Position numbers and translations under genes: made by a program
NCBI RefSeq assembly: GCF_000711695.1
Contig: NW_013547016.1
Span: 248,001 to 312,000, forward strand
Reading direction: 5' to 3'
Source of the DNA: Tilletiaria anomala UBC 951
Taxonomy: Eukaryota; Basidiomycota; Exobasidiomycetes; Georgefischeriales; Tilletiariaceae
Length of the DNA: 64,000 nucleotides
The notes under the pieces: generated by a model
What the model was told of the DNA's origin: nothing
Database searches by the model: none
What the model saw: only the letters and a program-made list of their open reading frames with translations
Shown: positions 47,158 to 59,541 of the stretch, piece by piece
Layout: each line of letters begins with the position of its first letter
Position numbering within the stretch: the stretch's first letter is position 1

Positions 47158-50100
47158 TCACAGGGCCCACTCATCCCTCCCTTTCTCCTTGTCACTGACA
47201 AACGGGCGCGCCAGCATCGACAATGAGCCCTCGCAAAGCGCACAGCTGTTCGCCACAAGACTGTCCAGCTCGTCCCGAAGCGCCTCGATTTTCTCCTCGT
47301 CCTCGATCGTTAGCCCGGTAGTGCCACCAGCAGTACTCCTGCCGCTGGCGCTACCAAGCTGGCTATCCCCCATAGCCGCCGCCGTAGCAGCAGCGCCAGA
47401 GCCGCCTGCGCCCAGCCTGAATGCAGGAATGCGTAGACTGCCCATGCCGGTGGTGGTAGGCTCCGCGAAGGGGTCGAGTGGCGCAAGCACCCGCCGCCCA
47501 CCGGCAACACCGACGCTGACGCCTTGGCTGATGGCATGAATGACCGCGTCCGGGAGGATGATCTCGCGCAGCTTGTCAAAGCCCGTACCCATGCCCATGC
47601 CCATACCCATGCTCATGCTCATGCCCATGCTCATGCTCATGCCCATGCCTATGCCCATACCGGCCGACTTGCGTGATGCCACAGTAGAGTCGTTGATCGG
47701 ACCGCCACCGCCCGATGCAGCCGCATGCGATTCGCGCACGACCGACGCATACGACGGCGGCAGCGCTGGGATGAGGCCATCGGTCATGAACGAGAGTTGC
47801 TCCTGTAGATAGAGGATGCGGCGTAGAGTTCGGCGTGGTAGATGCGCGGTAGTCTGCACCATAAGGGATCATGTAAAGAAAAGTCAAATTGACTGCCATC
47901 CTCTTACAATGCGCAAGTTGCATCCCCAACTCACCTCCGCGATCAAACAGTCCGCATGGAACGTGTGTCGACAGGGAAAGACATAAAACTGCCGCTCGAG
48001 CAGCCACTCATCGCAGATGCTGCACTTCTCGGTCGGCTCGACCGTGACGAAGCGCGAGCCGAGTTTGTCGATGTCCTCTCGGATAGCCTGCGCGCTCTGG
48101 CTCGCCTCGTCCATCTCCGCCTTCATGTTCTCGATTCGCGTCGCGTACGACTCGAGCGCGGAACAGATCTCGTTCTTGAAATCGTCAATGACCACAAAGT
48201 CTGGGAAGAACGGCAGGATGTCCTCGATCGAGAGCAGCTCACTGCGTTCGATGAACACCATGGCGCTGCCACACCATTGTACGCACTCTGTCAGCTAGGA
48301 GACGACGCAAGGCAAAGAAGCAGTGCCGACTCACGCCTTTATGTCCTTCTTGGTCTCCACGACATACTTGGCCACCTTGAGCCAGATCTTCTTGCGCTGC
48401 AGATCATCGCCCTCGGCCAGCTCTGCAGCGCGGCACGCCGACTCGAGGTCTGGCTCGTCGCCGCTGAGCGCAAGGTCGACTGCGTCGGCAAAGAGGCCCA
48501 TCTTGGTGTAGATCCGGACGCAAGCCTCCCGCCGTCCGTTCGCGAGGCATGTCCGCAGGGCAAAGTCCAGATCGTAGCATGGCTGAGCCAGCAGCGGGTT
48601 GTCCCTACTCGTCTCGATGAAGCGCAGCAGTTGCTCCGGGCTCTCGCGCGCGAGTAGAGAGATGAGCAGGTTGTGAATCGCAGAGTCCGTATTACCGAGC
48701 TTGTGCACAACGTGCAGCAGGTAGCGCGTCCCTTCGTTTGCTTGCCCCTCAACCTGCCTGTGCTGCAGGATCGCAGGCATCAAACGCCGAGGCTGCAGCC
48801 GATCCTCCTTGATCCATGCGTCCACGGTTTCCTTCGGCGCTTTCTGCATGAGGATGCCAGCGTTCTTGTAGTAGAGCATCGGATCACTCTGCCGGCTGAG
48901 CGCCTTCGTCGCCTCCACCCACTCCTCTTTTGCGATCCAGTGCCGGATGACGAGCTCGTGCTCGCCAACAACATCGGCAAAGTGCAGCAGAATGTCGGAC
49001 CGGCCATGCTGAGAGATGAGCCTGAACATGGTCCGCTGGTCGAGGTTGCCCCGGTAAGTGGCGAGGAATTGCCTCAGCTCATCCTCCAACATGGACTTCT
49101 CCAGCTTGTAGTTCTCTACGTCTTCGCTTGCTGCCTGTGCAGCAGCAATGTCCTCCAGCTGATTGATTCGGCTGAGGTAAATCTCCGCAAGCCATGTTGC
49201 GAGCATCATCCGCTGTGTCTCCTCTGACTTAGGTGTCCGCTCGAGTCGCGAGATGAGGTAGTATCTCAGAGCATCCCGCTCATTCGCATCGATGAACTTT
49301 AGGACAATCTCCTCGAATGTGCGCGTCAGTGTCTGTGCATAGCACTGCGCCGACTGGATGTATTTCCCATCACTGAAGAAGCGATCGCCTTGCGATGCGA
49401 GCACCACCTGCCGCTGCACACCGGCCTTGGCAAATGTCAGCGCCGTCTCGTATGCGCCACGCTGCAAATGCGTCTTCCAGACGTCACGATCCTCGTCTTT
49501 GATGATGAGTTCAAAGATGCTACTGTCCGTGTACACCCAGCACGTGTGTCGGCTGGTATCGAACGCCGTGCCGATGACGCGCTCACCGGGTTTGAGCCGC
49601 AGGCCTTCCTCATACACGAGCTGATCGTCGAGTGAGCTGATACCCATTATGCGGTCGCGGTAGAGCAGCAAAAAGTGGAATTGCGTGAGTGCGATGCTGA
49701 GCGGGATCTCCGCGATCGGTTCGCTGTCGTTTGTATCATCCAAGGCTACGGCAGGATACGGTAGCAAGTTTGCGCTGTCGATCACGCTGTCTCCAGGCTG
49801 CTGGTCGCTAAAGTTAAGAAGGCCATGGTACACGCCTGGACCTGTCAGCCAGGCTAGCGTCTTGGATGGTTTCCGGTAGCCTGGCGACCAAAAGTGCAGC
49901 TCCGAGTAGAGCATTTCGCCTGGCAGTTCGGACTTGAGGTTGACGCTGGCCTGCCCAGTCCGATACGGCCCAAAGATCCTCTCGTATATTCCTAACGAAT
50001 CTGCTTGCCCTGTACTTTCATCACCTGACCGTCCACCAAGTCTTCCAACGAACTCATAGATGCGCGTGCTCGTGGTCGCAATGACGACCGCCTTGCGCTT

Positions 50101-51008
50101 CTCGTGCGTGCCTGCACCAGAGAGGCTCGAGAGAAAGGGTTCGGCGTGCAGCCCAGTGATCGCCTGTCGCTCTGGCAAGGTGAAAACATGGCGCAACACT
50201 TTGTCGACGTCGGCAAGCCCTTTTGCGGCGCCCGCTGTCCGTCGCGCGAGCCGGTCAAGAAAGTCTCCCTCCTCGCTGTCGATGCCTGCTGGAGCCGTGA
50301 TGACCGTCTCCCAGATCTCGCCATTCCGCGTGCCTAGCAGAATCTCTTGTGTGCTGATTGTACCTGCACTCTGCCCCTTTCGCCCATTCGCATCGAAGTT
50401 GGCAACACTCCCTGTTGTGTACGCCGAAAACCGATTCCATGCGACACTCTCAACGATCATGCCCTTCAGCTTCGACAGCAGCCGCGCCCTTTTCCACCCT
50501 GATGTCCAGTAGAAGTTGTCACCATTCCGCATACTCAGAATGAGATGCTTGCCGCTGGGATCCGCGTACATGCGATGCGGGCCGACCGCAGACGGGTCGA
50601 GCATTTGCGGCGGGCCCTTGCTGCGTGGCACTGGTGGTAGCGGGACCTCGGCCTCTTCTGTTCGCTCCGGATCATCTAGATTGATGCGCACTAAGCGAGG
50701 AGGGCTGATCGGTGGAGTTGTGGGCACTGTTGGATAGGCGTAGAGACACATCGTCATGACGTTCGATTGTACCGTCAGAAGCGCTAGCGGAGCTGGGAAA
50801 GCATATTGAACTCTGCCGAGTTGAAAGATTGGCGTTGTTGAAGACGCCTGCGCATCAGAAGAGATGAAGCCCGTTTCGATCTGAAACAGCAAAAGCGAGA
50901 AAGAACAGACACTGTCATTCTAACTGCTCCCAAGAGACGCTTGTGTATACCACGCACAGCTGATATTGGTTCCACAGCATCCCCTCCCGCGGGCTCAAAG
51001 CCGTCCAT
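47158..51008 (-). CDS. VPS18: Vps18/Pep3, HOPS-CORVET tethering subunit with RING finger
   Basis: Vps18 is a core subunit of the CORVET and HOPS tethers that dock endosomes and vacuoles. Minus-strand exons are 51008-50958, 50880-48335, 48265-47935 and 47853-47158 (at least 1207 residues). The N-terminal beta-propeller region contains LGRVQYAFPAPLALLTVQSN and MRNGDNFYWTSG. The Pep3/Vps18 middle and clathrin-repeat helices follow (LLSLLARESPEQLLRFIETS). The C-terminal RING has Cys947, Cys950, Cys964, His966, His969 and Cys972, then Cys1180 and Cys1183. About 207 residues separate the last two pairs, including a Gly-Met/Ser-Met repeat. The first exon is the least certain part: the frame stays open upstream to about 51209 without another ATG, so a further 5' exon is likely. 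The tandem PLC gene lies downstream. Confidence 0.93.
47587..47664 (-). repeat. Hexamer-type repeat coding (Gly/Ser-Met)n inside VPS18
   Basis: A run of CCCAT(G/A) and CTCATG units on the plus strand codes alternating Gly-Met and Ser-Met on the minus strand, at about residues 1041-1066 of the VPS18 product. It lies in the insert between the two halves of the RING zinc ligands. The near-identical units suggest fairly recent expansion. Confidence 0.85.
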
Positions 51009-52083
51009 GCCATGGTCCAGGACGTCGCCGCCCAGGCCAAGGCCAACTGTGCCGTTGCTCACGCCGCTCCGATCATGGTCATAGCTGAGGCTGTCGTCCG
51101 GAGAGAACCCATTCACATGCTGTCGGCCCGGCTTGGAAGTCTGTACGAAGCTGAGCGCGTGCCCAAAGACGTGTGCATGGTTAGCCTTGCTCCTACTAAG
51201 CAAGCGCAATACGACTCACTCGTCAAACATGATGGCACACACCCTACATGCGTGTATCGTGCGTTGCAACGACGGCCTTCGAGAGAAGCGTAGGGCTGGC
51301 GATTTGTGAACAGCGGTCTGTGAGATTTGCTCGAATGAATTTCATCGCATGCCAATGTCCGAGGTCAACTATGCACTTTGCGAGGCGAGAGCAGGCGACC
51401 GAGCCATGCCGCGGCTTCACGCGTTTATGCTCTCATGGCGTTCTGCAGTCACACGCACTGACAGCTGAAACTTTACAAATGATGCCTGCAATGCGGGTCC
51501 TCCAAGCTGAAGGTGCGATAGACAAGAATTGAGAAGGCAAGGCCAATGTGCTACCCTATCTGGACTGTGAGCGTGGGAGCTCTCCTCATCACTTCTCATC
51601 GGCAACCTTGGGGCCCTTGGTTGTTGATCCTCATACCCACACAAAGTTGGTGCTTCATACCTCGCCAGGGGCTTCAACCGCGTTCCGCTCCATCTAAGTA
51701 CGAAGCAACACCGTTGCCAAAGTTGCTTCACTTTGTCTTCGTCATTGTCCTAAAATAAGAATATACCACTGCAAACGTATATGGCGCAAGGTTTAGCGCC
51801 ACACGGGCACGCACCTGCATTGTTTGCCAAAGCAGATGCAAGCGCAACTTCAAATCGCACATACAGTAGCGCACTTTCACGTCGTCACTGTAGATTACGG
51901 TGGCTCGTTTGGATGGGTGCCTTTCGTGCTTCGGCTTCGCATGCCTCTTTTTAATCAGACTCCCAACCGCAACGACGAAGCGGCGGACCTCCACTTTGTA
52001 TTTCTTCTCCAGCACGGCTGTTTTCGCCTCGACGTCTTCAAATATCAACTGACCCTTCTTTGGCACGCAAATACATCTTTCCG
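51009..52083. other. Intergenic between VPS18 start and DSN1 stop
   Basis: About 1.1 kb. The part next to VPS18 (51009-51209) is open in the VPS18 frame and probably codes its N-terminus. A 119-codon minus-strand frame at 52087-51728 (FEDVEAKTAVLEKKYKVEVR, then SLIKKRHAKPKHERHPSK) starts in the last bases of DSN1 and has a helical, basic character. It may be a short gene, an alternative DSN1 end or chance. No RNA gene recognised. Confidence 0.4.
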
Positions 52084-54517
52084 TCACCCCTTGCTCCGCT
52101 GCGAGCCACTGCCGCCCGAAGCTCCTGTGCGCGTGCTGCGGCCCGTGTTAGCGAGCGCACGCAACAGGTCAGCGGGATCCAAGCTGTCGCTGGTATCAGC
52201 AGAAGATATCGCCGCATCGCCAGGTGCTGCCCCCGCTGTGCCGGCTTGTGTTTCCGCTCGTGCCGAAGGGATGGCGTTGCGATGTGCATTGACACCGCGC
52301 ATCAAGTTCGCCATGTCCTGCTGCGCCTTGCGCTTCTCGCCACTTGCATCGCTGCTGGACGCTGCCAAAGCGGCAGCCGCGCTCGAGCTATCTTTGAGCG
52401 CCTGTGTCGCGCGCGAAGAGACGGCTCGCAGGTATCGTTCGACGAGTTGCGAGAGCTGGGTGTACGAGTGTGTGTTCTGTCGGAATGAGTCGATCTGCGG
52501 TTGATTCGAATTTGCATAAGAGGAATGGTCAGCCACGAGCGACGTGCGCAAAAATATATGCTCCCGCTCCACTCACGTTGAATTCCACATCGCTCCATCG
52601 CGCATCGAATTCCGACCCGGCAAGCTCGGCAACTCCAACAGGAAGTTTCGCTGCTTTTTTCTTTCCTTTTTCTTTTGTCGACTGCATCCCAGCCGCCGCT
52701 TTTTTTCGCGCATCTGGCATGGTGCCGGTGGCCAGCGCTGCGGCCCATTCAATAGCATCCTGCGCTTCCTCCCTCAATCTGCTTTCCTCTTCGTCCGCAG
52801 AGGATGCGCCTTCTGCTTCCTCGTCTTCATCAGCATGTAGCGCCAACGTTGAAGGCCCAGGTCTCTCGCACTTCTCCAGCTCTTCAATTTCCTCCCATCG
52901 CCCTTCACGCAGCAATTTTTCCAGGTGCTGCGTGATGCTTTCGTATTCCTCCAGATCCTGCTTCTCTGACTCCCACGCGAGCGCCTCGGCCTGCATCGCT
53001 TCGCCTATCGCCTTGAGACGCGCTTCCGCGGCGCGATTCGGCGCGTTGCGAGGATGTGGTTTGAAGCTGGTGGTGAGCTGTACCAGCGAGAGTTATTGAG
53101 AAAACAGGTACACGGGGTGCAGGATGGGTACGCGTCAGAACAGCAAAACAGACAACCAAACAGATCATATTTAAACGCTGAGCAAGAAGGCCTACCTCGT
53201 TTCCCTTCTCTGGGCGCCCCAACCAGCTGACGCTGACTTCCTGCTCATCGATATCCCGAATGACCTGTTCCATAATGCGGCGAAGCAGCGGCTCCATCTC
53301 TTTCCGTTTTCTCAGCGTCTCCTCATCCACCACTTTTGCCGCCAACGCTTTTCGCTTCTTAGCGCCCGAGGCAGCAGGGGCATTCGAGAAGACGCTGTCG
53401 ATCGCGCGGTGGAGCACCCACGCGAGAATATACTTCATTCGTCCGACGGGGTCAAGTCCGCTCGAGCAGTGGCGGTAGAGCATGTCGTCTGGCACGTTCT
53501 CGTGAGGGTGCGCGATGCTTCCGTTGCGCAGCGAACTGGCGCGCCGACGTCCTTTGAGACCGAGCGAGTCGCGTCTACCGCCGCTGCTGCCGCGTCCGCG
53601 GGAGCTGCTTGCGAATAATGGTGGCGCAATATTTGATGATGATGAGGAGGATGGTTGCCCAAGGCCATCGAGGCCTGCTCGTCGCGCGCGGTTGCGATTC
53701 GCAATAGGTGTCTCACCAAAGACATCGGAAGGGAGCTCTTCAATCCTGCGTGATGAAGTGTAAGGAATCGCTCCGCGCACCTTGGCTGTACGGCTGTTCG
53801 GGCTGCTGGCAATGGCTGCTGTGTGGCTCCGCTCTTCTCTAACAAAGTGAAGGCCATCGGCGACTTCCGCTGAGTGTAGAGAGGTAATAATTGACAGGCA
53901 ACTGTTAGCCAGCATAAATTTGGAAGAGGAAAGGCACGACTGCGCTCACATCGACGTGAAGATGTAGACCTGGCTGAATGTCTCTCATCGATCCTGTCGT
54001 CCGCATCAAACCCTCGTTTTCGTTTGGCAGCCGCGCCGCCTCTGCCACTTGACGACGCGCCTACCGTCCGTGCTGTTGTCGCCGTGCTCGCTGTACCCTT
54101 TCCCTTATTTGCCACTGCAGCAGCCTTGGAGCGCCCATTCGATGCGAAGGGCAACTGCTCTTCATCCTCAAAGAAAGGACGCGAGCCATCCCCGTCGTCA
54201 TCGCCTCTAAGCAAGTCCTCTAACCGCGGAGCCGCCGCAAGCGCCGCGTTCTTCGCCGCGCTCGCTTTACCCGTCCCGCGATACCGATGCGTAGGGATGA
54301 CATCTGCCGAGCTGCTGCTGCTGCTCGCATTGTTAGATCGTCGCGACGCGGCGGAAGCGGAGGATGCGGCGATATTCGCGCCGCTGCTCCTTCGCGCACA
54401 GCTTGACGTCGCGTGCGCTCGAGATGAGCCCAACGACGTTGCTGCTGTTGGCGCTGTTGGTGGGCTGCCCAGCACGGCGCTGAGGCGCGTAGACTTTCTT
54501 CTTCTCTCGTCGGCCAT
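52084..54517 (-). CDS. DSN1: Kinetochore protein Dsn1/Mis13 (Mis12 complex)
   Basis: Dsn1 (Mis13) is a subunit of the four-protein Mis12/MIND complex that links inner centromere proteins to Ndc80 and Spc105. Minus-strand exons are 54517-53950, 53869-53196, 53077-52577 and 52494-52084; phases agree, giving 717 residues. The long N-terminus is Ser/Ala-rich and disordered. The family signature lies at about residues 294-350: a basic Ser-containing stretch (GRRRASSLRNGS, where Aurora B acts in other species), then PDDMLYRHCSSGLDPVGRMK and YILAWVLHRA. Coiled-coil helices follow (EALAWESEKQDLEEYESITQ; SFRQNTHSYTQLSQLVERYL). The C-terminus is Ser/Ala-rich. Two ACGCGT elements lie within 85 bases upstream of the start. 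The family call is by signature; overall identity to yeast Dsn1 is expected to be low. Confidence 0.85.
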
Positions 54518-54541
54518 CGTTGTATTAGAGCCTGGAGCCTG

Positions 54542-54600
54542 ACGCGTGGACCCTTAGAGGCTGCCGATTGAACAAGAAAGCGAGCGAGATAAAGACGCGT
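54542..54600. promoter_or_regulatory. Two ACGCGT (MCB-like) sites upstream of DSN1
   Basis: The palindrome ACGCGT occurs at 54542-54547 and 54595-54600, about 25 and 78 bases before the DSN1 start codon. In yeasts this core binds MBF and gives G1/S expression. Closeness to the start and the spacing fit a promoter role; the link to MBF is inference. Confidence 0.4.
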
Positions 54601-55073
54601 CGACCGGGTTGCAATCGCGCGTTTTTTCGCCCCTTTTTCTCGCTCCTTTGGTGCTGGCGAGCCCGTTAAAGAGTAGACCAAGCAGAACGCAGCTCGCCGT
54701 GCCTTGCTTGCGGCGTGTCTCTTTCCAGGATAGCTGTGGGTGCATATAGCAAATGGATGTCATGGCATGGGGTGATATGTGGAATGCGACGCGCCCTCTT
54801 CTGTTGTGGGACGCGCTGGAGTAGATCGATCATCAACATGTTTTACAGGAGACGCATCCTCAGCTAACATCTCCTCGAATGGTCATTTGGATCTCCCACA
54901 TCAGCCAAGTGGCTGGAATGGTATGTATGCATGCAGGCCAGCGAGCAAACAGCCGTGTGCTCAATGGGGTGGAAAGCGTGGAAATAAGTACATGCACCGC
55001 CAAGGAGCCTGGCTCGTCGTGCGAGGTGGCACGCCTCGCAGAGGACCCCACGCAAGACCAAGACCAGGTCCCA
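54601..55073. other. Intergenic between DSN1 promoter and the BRPF-like gene
   Basis: About 470 bases between two tandem minus-strand genes. It contains no convincing frame. It should hold the upstream promoter of DSN1 and the 3' end of the BRPF-like gene. Confidence 0.45.
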
Positions 55074-58000
55074 TCAGGCATCAGCAGCACGTGCCTGCTC
55101 GGCGCGTCGATAGGCCTCGCGTACCGACTTCCGCGACCGTTTGTCCGCAGGGTGCTTTAACTTCTCATCCTGTGCCAAGTCTTCGAACGCGAACCGAATC
55201 CGGTCGAGCGTGACCCATGCCCTGAAGCGTCGCCGATACATGCGTCGTGTCTCTCAGTAAATTCGTCACTGATGCTGGCGAATCCACGTAAAGAACTACT
55301 CACCAGCTTTGTTTGGCATCAAAGAACCGGACGAGCGTCACCGTACCACTCGGCTTGTGCTCCAAAACTCGCTCCGGGACCTGATCACTGTCCTCTGCAA
55401 AGACCTCGCTCGGGAAATACGGCCATTCTGATCGTTCATGAACCATGTTCATCAGTGATACTCGCTGTAAGAAGCATTTCGCGCGACTCACTCTCAAATC
55501 GAGCCCACACGAGCCTCCCCGGCGGAAGCTCGTCGGGATCACGCGGTGAACCCAACGCATCATCTTGTGCATGACCGCGCCCTTGCCCATGGCCCATCTT
55601 GTGCTGCACCGCTCGTAACACGACCGCAGGGTCGTGCGTTTTCCCTGTTCTTTGGAGCTCCTTCTTCTCCTGCGCCTTGCGCATCGCACCGAGCCGCTCC
55701 GTGCGCGCCTTGCCTTGCTCGCGGATCGTCCGCCTTCGCTCCGCAGAAGTCTGTCCCACCACTTGGGGTTGCTTGCTGTTGTCCGCGATGAGCGTAATGT
55801 CTTCTTCAGTCTCACTGCACTGGTCGTCCCCTATGTCTTCCTCAGCAGCCACACCATATTGAAGGCCAGCATCGTCACTCAGCGGCGAGCTGAGCGGCGA
55901 CGTGGATCCGCTGGACTCTACACGAGCGTCTCGCGCTTTCCCTTTCTTCGCGTCCGCTGCCGCTTTAGAACGCGAGGGCGAAGGCGAGCGCGATCGAGAC
56001 GTGACGGGCCAACGCCGCATTTCGGGAGACAGAGTTTTGCTGGACCGCTCCTTGTCCGTAGACTCGTGCTTGCGAATGAACTGGCCGTGCTTGCCACGCT
56101 TCTGCGTGCGAGCCTGATGCATTCCATCTCCAGCGGACACATGCGAGACGGTAAGGTGCGCACGTGCGCGCTCGCTCCTGCATCTCCCCGCTGGCGGCTC
56201 GTCGTCGCTTTCTTCACCCTCCTCACCCTCTGCGAGTTCCTCATCTTCCAGGTCGGACAGCTCACTCGACTCTAGCATGCCTACATCCTCGTCTTCCGGC
56301 TGATGCGCAAGGGCCGACCTTGCTCTTGCCTTCGTCTCCTCTGCATCAAGAGCGGCAAATTCGGACTTAGTCGACTCGGCACGCTGCTCTCGATCCGCGT
56401 TCTTGGTCCTTGCCTTGTTTGCTCGCGGTTTTGGCGCCATTTGTGGCGGGGGCGCAGCGATGCGTCCGCCGCGCTTGGTGCCTTCCGGCAGGACCCAGCC
56501 GACATTGAAGCGCTTGAACGAGTCCCACTCGCCGACATTATCCACTTCTAGCGTCGTCGGCGCGACTGTCTGCGACTCCTCACGTCGCTTGACGCGCGAG
56601 TCGCTTTCGTCCGAGGCCGAGGCAGGCTTTTGTCGCTTCGACAGTTGCTCTGGCTCCGCGGAGACTAACGCGCCTACAGGAGCAGCAGGAGCGGCAGTGG
56701 CAGCGGTCCTTCGCGGCCGCTTCGCCGGAATGACAGAGGACTCTGCTGCTACCAGAATAGCATCTGCGCTGCGCCTCCTCCTCGACGCACGCTCCGGCGG
56801 CAATGCGGCTTCGGTCTGCTCCTCTGCAGGTGACGGCAGATCAGCAGCGTTGCGGGCCTCGAGCTTCGCAGCGGCCCTCTCCTTGCGCAACGCTGCGGCT
56901 CGTTTGGCCGTCTCGGAGCGCTGGGCGCTACGCTGCGCCTTGAGCTCCGCGCGCGTCAGCTTCGGCTTCGCCGGGGCCGTCGGTGAGTGCTCAGCACGGT
57001 GGTACAGCCGCAGGAGGTCCTCGACGATGTTGCGCGGCGCAATCTCCGGGCGCGCGCCATCGGCGATGGTCTCGAGCATTTCTTGGTCACCATAGTTGTT
57101 TAGTAGCTCGATGATCGGCTGTTCGGGTTCGAGCTCCAGCGCGGGCAGGTGCGCAAGCAGCTCTTCTTTCGTCTCACCACTAATAGCCACGGCTTCATGA
57201 TCGATACCGTAGTCTCGGAGGTGGTGCACGCCCAGCTTAGCCCTCAGCTCAGTAAGGATGGGCTGTGCGCCTGCGCGGACCTTCAGCGCGGCCTTGTGGT
57301 ATGACGTGTCGGCCTTGTTGTACAGAATGCTATTGTCGGCGACGAGCCGGACGTCGCGCTCGAACTGGTCGATGGTGGTATACTCGAAATTGTCGCACTT
57401 GGCGCAGATCGTTTGCCAGTCCATGGGCTCCTTGACAATGTCGTAGTAGTCGGTGATGACGGTCTTGTTGACGGGGTTGAGGAAGTGGTTCCGGTGGTCC
57501 AGTCTAGAGCAATAGCAACGTCAGTCTCTTTTCCTCCCCTGGCACAGCTCAACCGACGTCATGTGCGACTCACACAGCGATCTTCTCCAACGCCATCCTG
57601 AGTTCCGCATGGTATGGCTTGAGCACGGCACCAACGAGTGTGGCGCGGAAGAGCTTGACCTGCCTCTGCTTCTCACGCTCGCGCTTGCGGATGAGCTCGG
57701 TGAGCGCGCGCAGGTTCTCGAGGTCCTGACGCAAGCGGGAAAGAAAGATAAACTTCTTCTCGCGCTCCTCGTCACTGGCGGCGGCGCCAGTGCCGGCACC
57801 GGTGCCATACGGCTTGCTTCCGCTCGCGGTCCACGGCTCGAGGTGCAGACGCTTGAGCAGCGGCGCGCCGCGGCGCGCCTCGCGCTTTAAACTCCAGAAC
57901 TTGGCAAGCTGCAACAACAATGCGCTCTTCTTGCGCAGCAGGATGTTGCGCACGTAGTCGCTCACGCGGTTGATGATATACACCGGCACGAGCGGCAGGC

Positions 58001-59541
58001 CAACGCGATAGCTCTTCTTGTACGCGCGCGCGCTCTTGCTTATCTTTTTCTTCTTCGAAACGGAAAACGTCAGTTTTCCCGTCTTGTTGCGCTTGACAGT
58101 GATGCTCTTGCGGTGGCCGCCGTCGGCATGTCGCACTCCTTGCGCAGCAGACGAGTCAGGGTTGATGAGGGGCGTTGAGCCGCGTGACAAGTCCCGGTCG
58201 CTGCCCGCTACACTCCCACGCCCGCTTGCTCCTGCACCTGCGGTCTGGGCGAGGACGCCATGCGCGGGGGCGCCGCCGCCGAGGACCTGTGCATCGCGGC
58301 TGATGTGCCTGTGGCAGCACGCGTGCAACGCTTCAACATACTCCTCGCCGAAGCTGTCGTCAGCGGCGGTGGCGCTGCTGCCGCTGTCATCGCCGTGCAC
58401 AGCGCCACCGCCGCCACCTTCGACGCGGCGGCGCGTGGCCTTGATGAGCAGGCCGGCCTGGCGCGCGCACGTCACGTGGAACGCGGTGAAGCAGCTGCGG
58501 TTTTCGCACTGGATGCAAGCGCCCATCTTGCGCTTGCACAGGTAGCACTGCAGCTTCCAGCGTGCCTTGGGCACACGCTCGACGCTGTCGATTGGCTCCA
58601 TGTACACCGGGTTGCTGACGCCAGTCTCTGGGATCCACATGGCGCAGAGCAGGTGGGCCCATTTGCCTTGCGACGTCTGCTTGAACGCGCCGCCCTCGTG
58701 GGGACAAAAGATGCATGAGACCGCGCGGTCCGGCGAGACGGTGCACTTGCGACAAAGCCACTGGCCCTCTGGGATGTATGGGATGCCGTAACAATCTGCA
58801 GAGAGCAAGCGTGCAAGTGTCAGCAAGAAGTCCGCATCGCCATGAGTAGGTCAAGTGATGAACGAGACACTCACCTTGATGCACAGCGAGGTTGCACCCG
58901 TCGCAAAAGACAATGGCGTTCGAGTTTTCGCATTCGCCGTCATCGCAGATGGCACACTTTGTGTCTTCTCCATCATCGGCTCCATTTACGTCCGTCGGGC
59001 ATGGTTTGGCGGGGACTTGGCGCATCTGTCGACATTCACGAGCAGTTCAGCATCGATCGGGCTACATACCGTCAGGAGCTATTTGGAGTGTCTACACACC
59101 AAGTCGAACCACTCCTTTTCGAAGCGGTCGATGATAATCTCGAATGTCTCGTAGGACACCCTGTCGTCACCATTCCTTGCGCGCTCTGCGTTGAGCGCGT
59201 CGAGCCATGCTTGGTCTGGGTGGACAGAGACAAAGATGAGCCATGTTCTTTCGAAGAAGGATTCCAACGCACCGAACACACACACACTCACCCTGCTCGT
59301 CCATGTCGTACTCGACCTGCTTCTTGAGCTCGCTCTCGACGGGCTCGACATGGCGAATATATGTGTCAGGGCGGGTGTATTCGCGGCCATCGTTGAAGCC
59401 AAAGTCGATGATCTGCTGCTGGTGGACGCCAGCGGGCTGTGCGAGCTGCTGTGCCTCGTGCGGCGGTATACGCCGGAAAGAGACCCGGGGCAGCGACGAA
59501 GCGAGGGGCAAGTGCGATGGCCCGTTGCTGTGGGACCTCAT
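55074..59541 (-). CDS. NTO1: BRPF/Nto1-type chromatin reader: PHD, extended PHD, bromodomain, PWWP
   Basis: BRPF/Nto1 proteins are scaffold subunits of MOZ/NuA3-type histone H3 acetyltransferases. Minus-strand exons are 59541-59292, 59215-59100, 59025-58875, 58795-57574, 57503-55492, 55427-55304 and 55221-55074; all phases agree, giving 1340 residues. An EPL1-like N-terminus ([20 protein letters not shown]) precedes PHD1 ([20 protein letters not shown], about 146-195), a zinc knuckle ([14 protein letters not shown]) and PHD2 ([19 protein letters not shown]). A bromodomain follows (about 550-650; [20 protein letters not shown] then [13 protein letters not shown] keeps the acetyl-lysine Asn). 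After a long disordered, charged region comes a PWWP domain (about 1240-1310; [19 protein letters not shown]) with a basic tail. Yeast Nto1 has only the PHD part. The start ATG at 59541 is the first in frame after the open leader. Confidence 0.93.
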
